DNA from: Phocaeicola plebeius
GTDB taxonomy: Bacteria > Bacteroidota > Bacteroidia > Bacteroidales > Bacteroidaceae
Length of the DNA stretch: 64,000 nt
Direction: 5' to 3'
NCBI RefSeq assembly: GCF_003437535.1
Contig: NZ_QSQT01000020.1
Span: forward strand, 1-64,000
Made by a program: the position numbers and the translations under genes. Each line of letters begins with the position of its first letter. Positions within the stretch are counted from its first letter, which is position 1. Positions 1-7,447 of this stretch are shown one piece after another. The notes beneath the pieces are model-generated. The model saw nothing but the letters and a program-made list of their open reading frames with translations. It was not told the DNA's origin and ran no database searches.

Positions 1-33
1 ATCTTCAGCGGCTCTCCCTCTCGAAAGCGGTTG

Positions 34-63
34 CAAAGGTACAGACTTTTTCCGTTTCCGCAA
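34..63 (-). promoter_or_regulatory. Promoter for a minus-strand gene beyond the left edge
   Basis: Read on the minus strand, 41-34 is TACCTTTG, an exact TAnnTTTG -7 box, with a TTG-containing -33 candidate about 16 bp upstream (63-58). The transcript would leave the window to the left, so its gene is not visible; a tRNA or rRNA operon is one possibility, but that is a guess. Confidence 0.5.
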
Positions 64-124
64 CTTTTACACCATACTTTTTTGCAGAAATTTTTCAGGT
101 TCTTGCCTAACTCGCTGATTTACT

Positions 125-147
125 TTATGCTATAAAGCATAATTTTT
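125..147 (+). terminator. Terminator-like hairpin
   Basis: A 7-bp stem, TTATGCT (125-131) and AGCATAA (136-142), with a 4-nt loop is followed by TTTTT. No plus-strand gene is seen upstream in the window, so its role is uncertain. Confidence 0.35.
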
Positions 148-192
148 ATTGCAATACGAAAACGGATGTGAAATGACCTACATTATATAATT

Positions 193-216
193 CGTGCGTG
201 CGCGTACGTGTGCGCG
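193..216. other. 24-nt alternating pyrimidine-purine tract
   Basis: Every dinucleotide from 193 to 216 is CG, TG or TA in strict alternation, inside an otherwise AT-rich stretch. Such tracts can adopt left-handed Z-DNA under supercoiling; whether this one does is not known. Confidence 0.6.
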
Positions 217-334
217 AAACGAGACGGAAAAAGTTTTACAAAAAATAGGGGAAAACAGCTGCAAAGCCTGAAGCTGCGAATGGAATACGGAAAAAGGAAC
301 GGAGTTTTTACACGGACAAGGAGGAACTTTTTAC

Positions 335-422
335 GTTTCCGCTACGAAAAACATACGGTTCCGCAACGCAAAACGTACGGTTCGCATGGCGGAAACATAC
401 GTTTCGCCAAAGGAAAACATAA
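335..422. repeat. 22-bp palindromic tandem array, copy 1 (4 units)
   Basis: Four head-to-tail units start at 335, 357, 379 and 401 with an exact 22-bp period. Each unit is an interrupted dyad (GTTTCCGC to GCGGAAAC type; the third is GGTTCGCATGGCGGAAAC) followed by ATAC or ATAA. Units differ by several substitutions, so this is an old array. The same unit and unit count occur at 22420-22507 in front of an intact HU-like gene. Confidence 0.85.
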
Positions 423-427
423 AAATA

Positions 428-466
428 ATGGAAACATTACACGGTTTTCTACCCGAGGTTTTCTAA
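428..466 (+). pseudogene. Relic 5' end of an HU-like gene (12 codons)
   Basis: The frame starting at 428 reads METLHGFLPEVF and stops at 464-466. Its first nine codons match those of the HU-like gene at 22535 (MEALYDFLP) with six nucleotide differences in 27, all transitions, and both sit just after the same 22-bp array: 5 nt after it here, 27 nt (5 plus one 22-bp unit) after it there. After the ninth codon the similarity ends. I read this as the remnant of a duplicated array-plus-gene unit. A functional leader peptide is the alternative. Confidence 0.6.
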
Positions 467-512
467 AAAAACCGGATTCCGGAAAAAAAGACAGCCCTTC
501 GCGTAAGGGCAT

Positions 513-537
513 AAAAAAAGGAGTTCCGCTGAACTCC
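513..537 (-). terminator. Minus-strand terminator-like hairpin
   Basis: A perfect 7-bp stem, GGAGTTC (520-526) with GAACTCC (531-537), is followed on the minus strand by a run of seven T (513-519). A second hairpin, GCCCTT/AAGGGC, sits at 494-510. No minus-strand gene is seen just upstream, so this may instead be a structured leader. Confidence 0.35.
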
Positions 538-565
538 AACCTTTGTTAACCTTAAATCTAATACT

Positions 566-616
566 ATGAAAGACACAGTACAAAGAATTATTTTGAAATC
601 CTCTAAAAGTAAATAA
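566..616 (+). CDS. Possible 16-aa small ORF
   Basis: ATG at 566 opens a 16-codon frame, MKDTVQRIILKSSKSK, strongly basic, ending in TAA at 614. It follows the 520-537 hairpin and precedes the carbonic anhydrase gene. It could be a leader peptide, a small protein or chance; only conservation in relatives would tell. Confidence 0.2.
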   Translation: MKDTVQRIILKSSKSK

Positions 617-660
617 AGTATTTTCCGAAAAATAAAATCGATATTTCTCCCAAAATCCGC

Positions 661-668
661 TAACTTAG
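661..668 (+). promoter_or_regulatory. Candidate -7 box for the carbonic anhydrase gene
   Basis: TAACTTAG differs from TAnnTTTG at one fixed position and lies 23 bp before the ATG at 692. Confidence 0.35.
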
Positions 669-691
669 CCCCTCTTAAAAATGATTTACCT

Positions 692-1222
692 ATGGCACTT
701 ATCAAATCAGTAAGAGGGTTTACTCCTCAAATCGGTGAGAATTGTTATCTGGCCGACAATGCCACCATCATCGGCGATGTAGTAATGGGAAAGGATTGCA
801 GCGTATGGTTCAATGCAGTACTTCGGGGAGATGTAAACTCCATCCGTATCGGCGACCGTGTGAACATTCAAGACGGTACCGTGCTTCATACGTTATATGA
901 GAAATCAACCGTAGAAATAGGCAATGACGTATCTATCGGCCACAACGTGACACTTCACGGAGCTTGTGTGCACGACAATGCCCTGATTGGGATGGGGTCT
1001 ACCCTGCTCGACCATGCCGTAGTAGGCGAAGGAGCCATCGTGGCTGCCGGTGCACTTGTACTTGCCAATACCGTCATTGAACCGCATACGCTTTGGGGCG
1101 GCGTACCCGCCAAGTTTATCAAGAAAGTTGACCCTGCACAGAGCAAGGAACTGAATCAGAAGATTGCCAACGGATATCTGATGTATGCTTCCTGGTTCAA
1201 AGAGGAAGAAACCGAGAAATAA
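692..1222 (+). CDS. Gamma-class carbonic anhydrase family protein
   Basis: This 176-aa protein is a left-handed beta-helix of hexapeptide repeats, the size and shape of the YrdA/PaaY/CaiE branch of gamma carbonic anhydrases. Three histidines at the family's zinc positions are visible: H66 in VLHTL, H84 in IGHNV and H89 in TLHG. Family members are cytoplasmic trimers that hydrate CO2 or have an unproven role; the acyl-transfer fold alone does not prove carbonic anhydrase activity. The gene stands alone, faces the aldolase gene, and shares a terminator with it. Start choice is clear because the N-terminus MALIKSVRGFTPQIG is typical. Confidence 0.88.
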   Translation: MALIKSVRGFTPQIGENCYLADNATIIGDVVMGKDCSVWFNAVLRGDVNSIRIGDRVNIQDGTVLHTLYEKSTVEIGNDVSIGHNVTLHGACVHDNALIGMGSTLLDHAVVGEGAIVAAGALVLANTVIEPHTLWGGVPAKFIKKVDPAQSKELNQKIANGYLMYASWFKEEETEK

Positions 1223-1224
1223 AA

Positions 1225-1284
1225 AACAGCCTCGCAAGGTTTACGGCATTCGATTCCGTAAGTATTGCGAGGCTGTTACTTTTT
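1225..1284. terminator. Bidirectional terminator
   Basis: A 13-bp stem, AACAGCCTCGCAA (1225-1237) with TTGCGAGGCTGTT (1265-1277), contains a nested TTACGG/CCGTAA stem. T-rich sequence follows on the plus strand and A-rich precedes it, so it can end both the carbonic anhydrase and the convergent aldolase transcripts. Confidence 0.85.
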
Positions 1285-1298
1285 ATCTTTACCTAAGA

Positions 1299-2333
1299 TT
1301 ATTTATTCTTCAACTCTTCCAGCAACTCAGCCACATCTTCTTCACGTGTGGCCCAACTGGTCGCGATACGTACCACTGTCGTACCGTCAGCCCGTTTTTC
1401 CCACACCTCAAAGCCGATGCGCTGTGCCAGTTTCTCGTACAAGCTGTTTTCAAGCTGTACAAACAACTGGTTGCTCTGCGGACGAATGTAGAATGTATAA
1501 CCGTTTACTTTCAGTCCTTCCACAATCCGGTCAGCCATATCAATGGCATGACGGGCAATTTTCAGGTACAAGCCATCTGTAAACAAGGTATCAAACTGCA
1601 AACCTAACAGACGTCCCTTTGCCAGCAACACACCCCGCTGTTTGACAATTGTATCAAACTGGCGAATCAGTCCGGGCTGCGGAATTACGACCGCCTCGCC
1701 AAACAAGGCTCCAACCTTCGTTCCGCCAATATAGAAAATATCACACAAGGAAGCGATGTCTTTCAAAGTCACATCCGTATCCCGTGCTGCCAATCCGTAA
1801 CCCAGACGAGCCCCGTCGAGGAACAACGGAATCTTATGCTTACGGCACACGGCAGACAAAGCCTTCAGTTCATCCAGCGTATAAAGTGTACCGTATTCCG
1901 TAGGATGCGATATATACACCATTCCCGGAGCCACCATGTGATCCCAGCTCGGGTCCTGGTAGAAAGCCGTCACATAACGGTCTACTTCTTCCGCATCCAA
2001 CTTTCCTTCATGGTGAGGCAAAGCCAGCACCTTATGTCCTCCTGCTTCCACCGCTCCGGCCTCATGCTGGTTGATGTGGCCCGTTTCTGCTGCAATCACT
2101 CCTTCATACGGACGAAGCAAGGCCGTAATGACCGTGGCATTGGTCTGCGTACCTCCCACCATGAAATGTACTTCCGCCTGCGGACACCCGCAAGCTTCTG
2201 CAATTTTCCGGCGAGCCGATGCACAATACTCATCCGTGCCATAGCCCGAAGTTTTCTCCATATTCGTCTGACACAAGCGCTCCAGAATCAACGGATGCGC
2301 TCCTTCCATGTAATCACTTTTAAAATATTGCAT
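1299..2333 (-). CDS. Threonine aldolase / beta-eliminating lyase family protein
   Basis: This is a 344-aa PLP-dependent fold-type I enzyme. The PLP lysine is K206 in YIGGTKVG, the cofactor-binding aspartate is D173 in FLDGARLGYG, and a glycine-rich GGTQTNA segment sits near residue 60. The family cleaves L-threonine or allo-threonine to glycine and acetaldehyde, but relatives act on other beta-hydroxy amino acids, so the substrate is inferred. It is soluble and cytoplasmic. It lies 19 nt after the response regulator gene on the same strand and is probably cotranscribed with the two-component genes. Confidence 0.82.
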   Translation of the reverse strand: MQYFKSDYMEGAHPLILERLCQTNMEKTSGYGTDEYCASARRKIAEACGCPQAEVHFMVGGTQTNATVITALLRPYEGVIAAETGHINQHEAGAVEAGGHKVLALPHHEGKLDAEEVDRYVTAFYQDPSWDHMVAPGMVYISHPTEYGTLYTLDELKALSAVCRKHKIPLFLDGARLGYGLAARDTDVTLKDIASLCDIFYIGGTKVGALFGEAVVIPQPGLIRQFDTIVKQRGVLLAKGRLLGLQFDTLFTDGLYLKIARHAIDMADRIVEGLKVNGYTFYIRPQSNQLFVQLENSLYEKLAQRIGFEVWEKRADGTTVVRIATSWATREEDVAELLEELKNK

Positions 2334-2352
2334 ATTCGTTTTGTATTTTAAA

Positions 2353-3063
2353 TTAGACTTTTTCTTCCAACATCAAACCCACTCCCTTCACGGTCTTCAG
2401 TTCCACCGTATCATCGGCCACTAACAGTTTGCGCAAGCGAGACACGAATACATCCAAACTGCGCGAAGCAAAGTAATCTTCCTCCGTATTCCATAGACGC
2501 GACAAGATGACTTCCCGCCGCACAATCTGTCCCTTATGCTCACACAACATACGCAGCAAATCAGCTTCCCGCGCCGTCAGCATCCGTTCTTCTCCCCTTT
2601 TCTGTTTCCATACGCCACGCACCGTATCAAAGGAAAACAGTTTCCCGATGGGTACCTCCCGGACTTCTTTCTGCGCCGACATCCCTCGCGTCAGTTTCAA
2701 CAGTGCCGTGATATGTGCATGCAGTTCCTCGGCCAGAAATGGCTTTTTGACATAGTTATTCACACCCAGTTCATAACCTTTCACCACATCTTTCGGTGAC
2801 ACACGCCCGGAAGTAAACAAGATGGGCACATGCTCATCCTGCTCCCGGATACGCCGTACCATCTCATATCCGTCCATTACCGGCATCTCAATGTCGGCTA
2901 CGATGACATCCGGCTGCTGTGCCTTCCAAACGGCCAGTCCTTCCTCGCCATTGGATGCCGTCAGCACCTTATACCCTCCAATCATATCCTCCAGACCACC
3001 CTGAATGATATAACACAGATTCGCGTCATCTTCCACCAACAACAATTTGATTATCTCTTCCAT
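2353..3063 (-). CDS. OmpR-family response regulator
   Basis: The protein is 236 aa. The N-terminal receiver domain has acidic residues ED at 11-12, phosphoacceptor D57 in VIVADIEMP, and K107 in VKKPF; the C-terminal winged helix (about 140-236) carries the RSLDVFVSRLRKLL recognition region. I use ATG 3063 rather than an upstream in-frame ATG at 3192, because that one lies inside the kinase gene; from 3063 the protein begins right at the receiver fold and only 1 nt separates it from the kinase stop. It is the obvious partner of the kinase and likely binds the 11-bp repeats at 4492-4524. Confidence 0.92.
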   Translation of the reverse strand: MEEIIKLLLVEDDANLCYIIQGGLEDMIGGYKVLTASNGEEGLAVWKAQQPDVIVADIEMPVMDGYEMVRRIREQDEHVPILFTSGRVSPKDVVKGYELGVNNYVKKPFLAEELHAHITALLKLTRGMSAQKEVREVPIGKLFSFDTVRGVWKQKRGEERMLTAREADLLRMLCEHKGQIVRREVILSRLWNTEEDYFASRSLDVFVSRLRKLLVADDTVELKTVKGVGLMLEEKV

Positions 3064-3064
3064 T

Positions 3065-4462
3065 TCATCGTTCCTCTTTTTTATTCTCCAGGGCACTCTC
3101 CGGAGGAAAAGCCAAGGTAAACCGGCTGTATTCCCCCTCCATGCTTTCCAGCGTGACCCGTCCGCCGTGTGCTTCCATAATCCGAAGCACATAATTCAGT
3201 CCCAGTCCGAAACCAGATGCTCCACCGGAACGACTGCGTTCACTGGCTGCCGCCCGTTCGTATTTCTCAAAAATCTTCCGCTGGTCTTTCAACGGAATAC
3301 CGAAACCATTGTCGGCCACCGTCACACAGACTGTTCCATCCGCTTTCCGTTCCGAAAGAAATGTAATTTCCACGGCTTCACCCGAATATTTCAATGCATT
3401 GTCTATCAAATTACTGAGCGCTTCCCTCAGAAATTCTTCGTCTGCCCAAACCACTTCTTCCTGCAAGTTCCATACAAACGCAACCTGCTTAGCAGTTTTT
3501 GCCTTATACTTCTCCGCCAAATCCTCCAGAATCGGGCGTAGCAGACAATCCGTCTGTTGCAATTTCAATGCATGATTCTCCAGTTTGGAAAGCGTCAGTA
3601 CCTTGTTGGTCAACGCCAGCAGATGCTCTCCTTCCTCTTTCACAATACGAAAATAACGTTCTTTCTTTTCCGGCTGTCCGTCCAGGCGTCCGCTTTCCAG
3701 AATCTCCGTCCCCATCAGGATGGAGCTCAGCGGAGTCTTCATGTCGTGAATCATGGCATACGAGAAATCCTCCCTCACCTTGGCTATCTTGTCCTGCCGG
3801 ATAATGACACGAATCTGATACACAATACAGATAATGACCAGTACCATAATCAGCACCGTGGCAATCAGCAACAAAGTCATACGCTGGAAAATCACCCAGT
3901 AAGGATTCAGAATCACCCCTTGCAGATAGCGGGTATATGCCCTATTAATAGGCACCAGCCTTGTTCTCAAGTATTTTTGTCCTTCCAGTTTTGCCTGTGG
4001 AGAGGATGCCCGCAACACATTACCTAACGAATCCGTCATACAAGTCGATACCTTGGCCGAGATACCGACCGAATCCAGCATGTGGGCATAAATAGAATCC
4101 AGATTATGCAAGGACACATCCATCTTGAACGTATTCGATACCCCTTCCTGTATGGCGATGAACACAGCCGATTCAATAAACTGACGTGTTTCCGGAGTTG
4201 GAGTCTGTGTTTCGTCATCCTCCACGTCCTCATTCAGGTCAAACCGATACGTGTACGTGGAATCCTTCTTCCCATGCAACTCTTTCCAAAGGCCTATCCG
4301 ATCAAAAGCCTCCTTAAGTGCCGCATCCTTAAAAAGCTCATGGCTCTGCCGCATGACGTTCTCACGGGTCAGTTTGTAAGTGTTGACCAGCCAGACATAC
4401 TGTAGTTCGACAATCGCAATCAGTCCCACTACCGCAATCCAGCGAATGTGTTTCATCTTCAT
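3065..4462 (-). CDS. Membrane sensor histidine kinase
   Basis: A 465-aa HisKA-type kinase. An N-terminal transmembrane helix (about 8-26) and a second at about 193-216 flank a periplasmic sensor region of about 165 residues with no recognised domain. The phosphoacceptor is H239 in AMIHDMKTPLSS; the ATPase domain shows the N box (LSNLIDNALKYS), G1 (VADNGFGIP) and G2 (GFGLGLN). It autophosphorylates and passes phosphate to the regulator encoded just downstream. The gene is divergent from an outer-membrane barrel gene, which suggests envelope sensing; the signal is unknown. Confidence 0.92.
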   Translation of the reverse strand: MKMKHIRWIAVVGLIAIVELQYVWLVNTYKLTRENVMRQSHELFKDAALKEAFDRIGLWKELHGKKDSTYTYRFDLNEDVEDDETQTPTPETRQFIESAVFIAIQEGVSNTFKMDVSLHNLDSIYAHMLDSVGISAKVSTCMTDSLGNVLRASSPQAKLEGQKYLRTRLVPINRAYTRYLQGVILNPYWVIFQRMTLLLIATVLIMVLVIICIVYQIRVIIRQDKIAKVREDFSYAMIHDMKTPLSSILMGTEILESGRLDGQPEKKERYFRIVKEEGEHLLALTNKVLTLSKLENHALKLQQTDCLLRPILEDLAEKYKAKTAKQVAFVWNLQEEVVWADEEFLREALSNLIDNALKYSGEAVEITFLSERKADGTVCVTVADNGFGIPLKDQRKIFEKYERAAASERSRSGGASGFGLGLNYVLRIMEAHGGRVTLESMEGEYSRFTLAFPPESALENKKEER

Positions 4463-4491
4463 AAGCGTATATTCTTCACGTAAACGAAAGA

Positions 4492-4524
4492 CGTTAACGT
4501 AGCGTTAACCTTGCCTTAACCCAA
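4492..4524. promoter_or_regulatory. Three 11-bp direct repeats, probable response-regulator operator
   Basis: CGTTAACGTAG, CGTTAACCTTG and CCTTAACCCAA follow each other with no gap. Direct repeats at 10-11 bp spacing are the usual binding pattern of OmpR-family regulators. They lie just upstream of the barrel gene promoter (activator position) and inside the 5' leader of the kinase transcript (repressor position). Confidence 0.6.
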
Positions 4525-4542
4525 AAAGCGAAACGGGCTTTT

Positions 4543-4550
4543 TAGTTTTG
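4543..4550 (+). promoter_or_regulatory. -7 box of the outer-membrane barrel gene
   Basis: TAGTTTTG is an exact TAnnTTTG match. Transcription would start near 4557, which favours ATG 4589 over the in-frame ATGs at 4553 and 4565. Confidence 0.6.
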
Positions 4551-4556
4551 CAGTGT

Positions 4557-4564
4557 CAAAGATA
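4557..4564 (-). promoter_or_regulatory. -7 box of the kinase-regulator operon
   Basis: The minus strand reads TATCTTTG. The leader to the kinase ATG would be about 88 nt. This box lies downstream of the divergent plus-strand -7 box, so the two promoters face into each other. Confidence 0.5.
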
Positions 4565-4588
4565 ATGAAAGATAAAGACACGAACGAT

Positions 4589-6874
4589 ATGAAAAAGTAT
4601 TTTTTAGTGAGCATCTTGTTACTGCTCGGTACGATGCTCGGAACAGCCACCGCACAAATCATCACAGGCAAAGTTACCGACCCTTCCCGTCAGCCTATTG
4701 ACGGGGCTACGGTCGTGCTTCAAACACCCGATTCCATATTTGTAGAAGCTACCATTACAAATGCTGACGGTACTTTCCTGCTGAATCACCAGCCGGCACA
4801 CTATCGTCTGCTGTTCCAACACCTGCTGTATGAACCGCAGGAGAAAGAAGGCACAGGGACTGATGCCGGTACGTTTACACTGCAACCGAAAGACTACGCA
4901 CTTCAGGAAGTCGTAGTACAAGGCGAACGCCCGCTGGTCACCGTGGAAGGCAGCCGACTGACCTATGACATGCCGCAGCTGACCTCCCAACGGCTAGTCA
5001 CCAACGCGTACGAAGCCCTCAAACAACTTCCGGGCGTTATCGAACAGAACGATGTACTGACACTGGCCGGAGCAGGCAGAGTCAGTTTGCTGCTGAACGG
5101 ACGTCCCTCGTCCATGACCTACGAACAACTCATCACTCTCTTAAAGGGTATGCCGGCCTCGCGCGTGGAAAAAGCGGAAGTAATGTACAGTGCTCCTCCG
5201 CAATACCACGTGCGCGGTGCGGCTATCAACCTTGTACTGAAAGGATATAAACCCGGCGAAGGAGGCTTGCAAGGAGAAGTCAACGGTGAATATAAACAGC
5301 AGAAGGAAGCCGGAGGCAACGGAGGCGTCACACTGGCCTATACTTCTCCTAAAATTGACCTCGATTTCATGTACAACCTTCAGAGCAACTATACCCGTGG
5401 CTACATTGATTTCATCGCCCGTCATACGGTGAAGGAGCAGATATATGACGTGAATCAGGTGACGGACAATGAAGGACGTAGCCTGACGCACACCCTGCGC
5501 GTCGGAGGGACGTATAAATTTGATAAAGACAACTCGCTGAACTTGTCCTATACCACCCAGTTCAGTCCGGACAAAACCGGCGACAGCCATTCCAACGGGA
5601 ATATTTCCGAATCATTCAATCATTCTCAGGCTCACCACCAGATGCACAATGCCGCATTGTATTATACCTCCGGATTCGGATTTCAAGCAGGAGCCGACTA
5701 CACGTATTTTACCTCGACCGATACACAAGACTTTTTCGACCGTAGTCCGGAAGAGGTAGAAACCCGCTTCATAAGCTGTTCCGACCAGTACATTGACCGC
5801 TGGAAAATCTATGCCGACCAGCATCACACACTGTCACAAAACTGGACCCTGAACTACGGAACTTCTTTTACTTACGTCAACAACCGGAACACTCAAAACT
5901 ATGATTTGCCGGAAATGCAAGGCAACAACCTGCACAGCCGTATCCGTGAATACACCTATAACGTCTACGCCGGATTCGACAAACCGTTCAACTCCCAATG
6001 GACCCTGAGTGCCTCTGCCACAATAGAATACTACCAGATGCAAGAGTACCGGAAATGGGCTGTCTACCCCACCCTCCAGTTGAACTACATGCCGTCTGCC
6101 TCGCACATTCTCCAGTTGTCTTTCAGTTCTGACAAGACTTATCCCGATTACTGGACACTGAGTGGCGCCACCAGCTACCTGAACGGTTACAACGAAAGTC
6201 TGGGCAATCCGTTCCTTCGTCCCTACACCGATTACAACGTCGACCTGACCTACATTCTGAAAAGCAAATACATTTTTCAGGCAAGTTACAGCTATACACC
6301 CGACTACTTCATGCAGACCGTTTACCTGGATTCCGACCGTCTGAAAGCCATCTACAACTGGCAGAACTGGGATTACGCTCAGGACCTTTCTTTCACGGCC
6401 ATTCTCCCTTTCAAGGCAGGAAGCTGGTGGGACAGCCGTCTCACCCTACAGGCTACCTTGAAACACGACAAGGCCAGTGTATATTACGATGCACCTTTCA
6501 ATCAGAAGCAATGGGTCGGCGTAGGACACTGGACACATACCTTCCAGCTATGCCGCCAGCCTAACCTGAAAATGGAGGTTACCGCTTTCGGACAAACAAA
6601 ATCCATACAAGGCAGTTACGACATTCAGCCAGTGGCCTTCGTAGATGCAGCCTTGCGCTATACCTTTGCCAAAGACAAAGCCATGCTTCAACTGAAAGGA
6701 CGTGACCTATTCAATACGATGAATCCCAAAACAAAAGTCCGGAACGGTGCGCAACATCTCGACATGAACACCAAAAGCTACATGCAGAGCATTACCCTTT
6801 CGTTCAGCTACCGCTTTGGCGGCTACAAGAAAAAAGAAGTGAAGGAAGTGGATACCTCACGGTTTGGGAACTGA
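4589..6874 (+). CDS. Outer-membrane beta-barrel protein, TonB-receptor-like
   Basis: From ATG 4589 the protein has 761 aa and a signal peptide (MKKYFLVSILLLLG..., cleavage after ATA at about 23). Residues about 24-100 form a carboxypeptidase-regulatory-like beta sandwich (IITGKVTDPSRQPIDGATV), followed by a plug-like segment (TNAYEALKQLPGV, RVSLLLNGRPS) and a long barrel ending in aromatic strands. It matches the OMP_b-brl_3 type, shorter than SusC (about 1000 aa), and I see no SusD partner. Upstream in-frame ATGs at 4553 and 4565 would lengthen the signal peptide. Cargo is unknown. Expression is probably controlled by the divergent two-component system. Confidence 0.85.
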   Translation: MKKYFLVSILLLLGTMLGTATAQIITGKVTDPSRQPIDGATVVLQTPDSIFVEATITNADGTFLLNHQPAHYRLLFQHLLYEPQEKEGTGTDAGTFTLQPKDYALQEVVVQGERPLVTVEGSRLTYDMPQLTSQRLVTNAYEALKQLPGVIEQNDVLTLAGAGRVSLLLNGRPSSMTYEQLITLLKGMPASRVEKAEVMYSAPPQYHVRGAAINLVLKGYKPGEGGLQGEVNGEYKQQKEAGGNGGVTLAYTSPKIDLDFMYNLQSNYTRGYIDFIARHTVKEQIYDVNQVTDNEGRSLTHTLRVGGTYKFDKDNSLNLSYTTQFSPDKTGDSHSNGNISESFNHSQAHHQMHNAALYYTSGFGFQAGADYTYFTSTDTQDFFDRSPEEVETRFISCSDQYIDRWKIYADQHHTLSQNWTLNYGTSFTYVNNRNTQNYDLPEMQGNNLHSRIREYTYNVYAGFDKPFNSQWTLSASATIEYYQMQEYRKWAVYPTLQLNYMPSASHILQLSFSSDKTYPDYWTLSGATSYLNGYNESLGNPFLRPYTDYNVDLTYILKSKYIFQASYSYTPDYFMQTVYLDSDRLKAIYNWQNWDYAQDLSFTAILPFKAGSWWDSRLTLQATLKHDKASVYYDAPFNQKQWVGVGHWTHTFQLCRQPNLKMEVTAFGQTKSIQGSYDIQPVAFVDAALRYTFAKDKAMLQLKGRDLFNTMNPKTKVRNGAQHLDMNTKSYMQSITLSFSYRFGGYKKKEVKEVDTSRFGN

Positions 6875-6884
6875 TATTAAACAA

Positions 6885-6926
6885 AAATATCCTGTTGCCA
6901 ACCTACATATTGACAACAGGATATTT
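6885..6926. terminator. Bidirectional terminator
   Basis: A 13-bp stem, AAATATCCTGTTG (6885-6897) with CAACAGGATATTT (6914-6926), separates the barrel gene from the convergent end of the SusCD operon. Confidence 0.75.
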
Positions 6927-6954
6927 AAATTTCTCCTTCTAAAGGAAACAGGTA

Positions 6955-7425
6955 TTATTTCAGGCTTCTGCTCCCATTCAGAATATCTTCAGGAATTTCA
7001 GCACAACGTGTATATACAGATACGTCTTCTGCATTATCCTTTACAGTCCACTTCATTGTTTCATCTGTCATTTCTGATACAATGTATTCTTTCAACGGGT
7101 CATGTGAATAATCATACTCACCTGTCAAAATATACCCTAAATCTTCATCTTCTTCAATTTCAAAAGAACCTGTAGATTTATGCGAATACATACTTCCCAT
7201 ATTTTCATACATTTCAAAAGTATGTTCCTTTCTATTAAAAGTGATGTATACATACTGACCTTCTTGTAAAGGTGCCCCATTGAACTCAGTCAACATCCAC
7301 GTTCCATTCATAGTGGCATAATTTACCTCCTGATATACCACTGGAGCTTCTTCATCCTTGCTGCAAGCCGTCGTCATTGCTAACAACGAGATGCACATCA
7401 TAATTCTAAATATGAATTTTACCAT
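6955..7425 (-). CDS. Small lipoprotein, lipocalin-like, last gene of the SusCD operon
   Basis: A 156-aa protein with a lipoprotein signal ending in TTAC at about residue 21, then SKDEE, an acidic stretch of the kind that sends Bacteroidetes lipoproteins to the cell surface. The rest (MNGTWMLTEFNGAPL... and alternating strands) looks like a small beta-barrel of the lipocalin-like type used in many Bacteroides lipoproteins. I recognise no ligand or catalytic motif. It lies 22 nt after the DUF1573 gene, ahead of the operon terminator. Confidence 0.7.
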   Translation of the reverse strand: MVKFIFRIMMCISLLAMTTACSKDEEAPVVYQEVNYATMNGTWMLTEFNGAPLQEGQYVYITFNRKEHTFEMYENMGSMYSHKSTGSFEIEEDEDLGYILTGEYDYSHDPLKEYIVSEMTDETMKWTVKDNAEDVSVYTRCAEIPEDILNGSRSLK

Positions 7426-7447
7426 ATCTTCCTATTTATAAATATTA

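Larger units (their letters stand above)
1..691. other. Intergenic region at the left edge
   Basis: No convincing protein gene lies here apart from a possible 16-codon small ORF. The stretch holds a minus-strand promoter for a gene outside the window, a hairpin with a T-run, a 24-nt alternating pyrimidine-purine tract, a four-unit 22-bp repeat array, a relic of an HU-like gene start, and several GC hairpins. A long plus-strand reading frame across 208-549 is read straight through the repeat array and hairpins, has a lysine/arginine-rich composition that follows from the repeats, and resembles no family, so I do not call it a gene. Confidence 0.8.

Noticed and set aside
238..251. 14-base match AAAAAATAGGGGAA also found at 48332-48345
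   Set aside because: AT-rich words of this length are expected to recur by chance in 64 kb.
335..422. A miniature CRISPR array
   Set aside because: Units are contiguous with 4-bp spacers, repeats are degenerate, and no cas gene is present. The same applies to the other three arrays.
208..549. A 113-codon plus-strand frame
   Set aside because: It runs through the 22-bp array, the HU relic and two hairpins, its composition follows from the repeats, and it matches no family.
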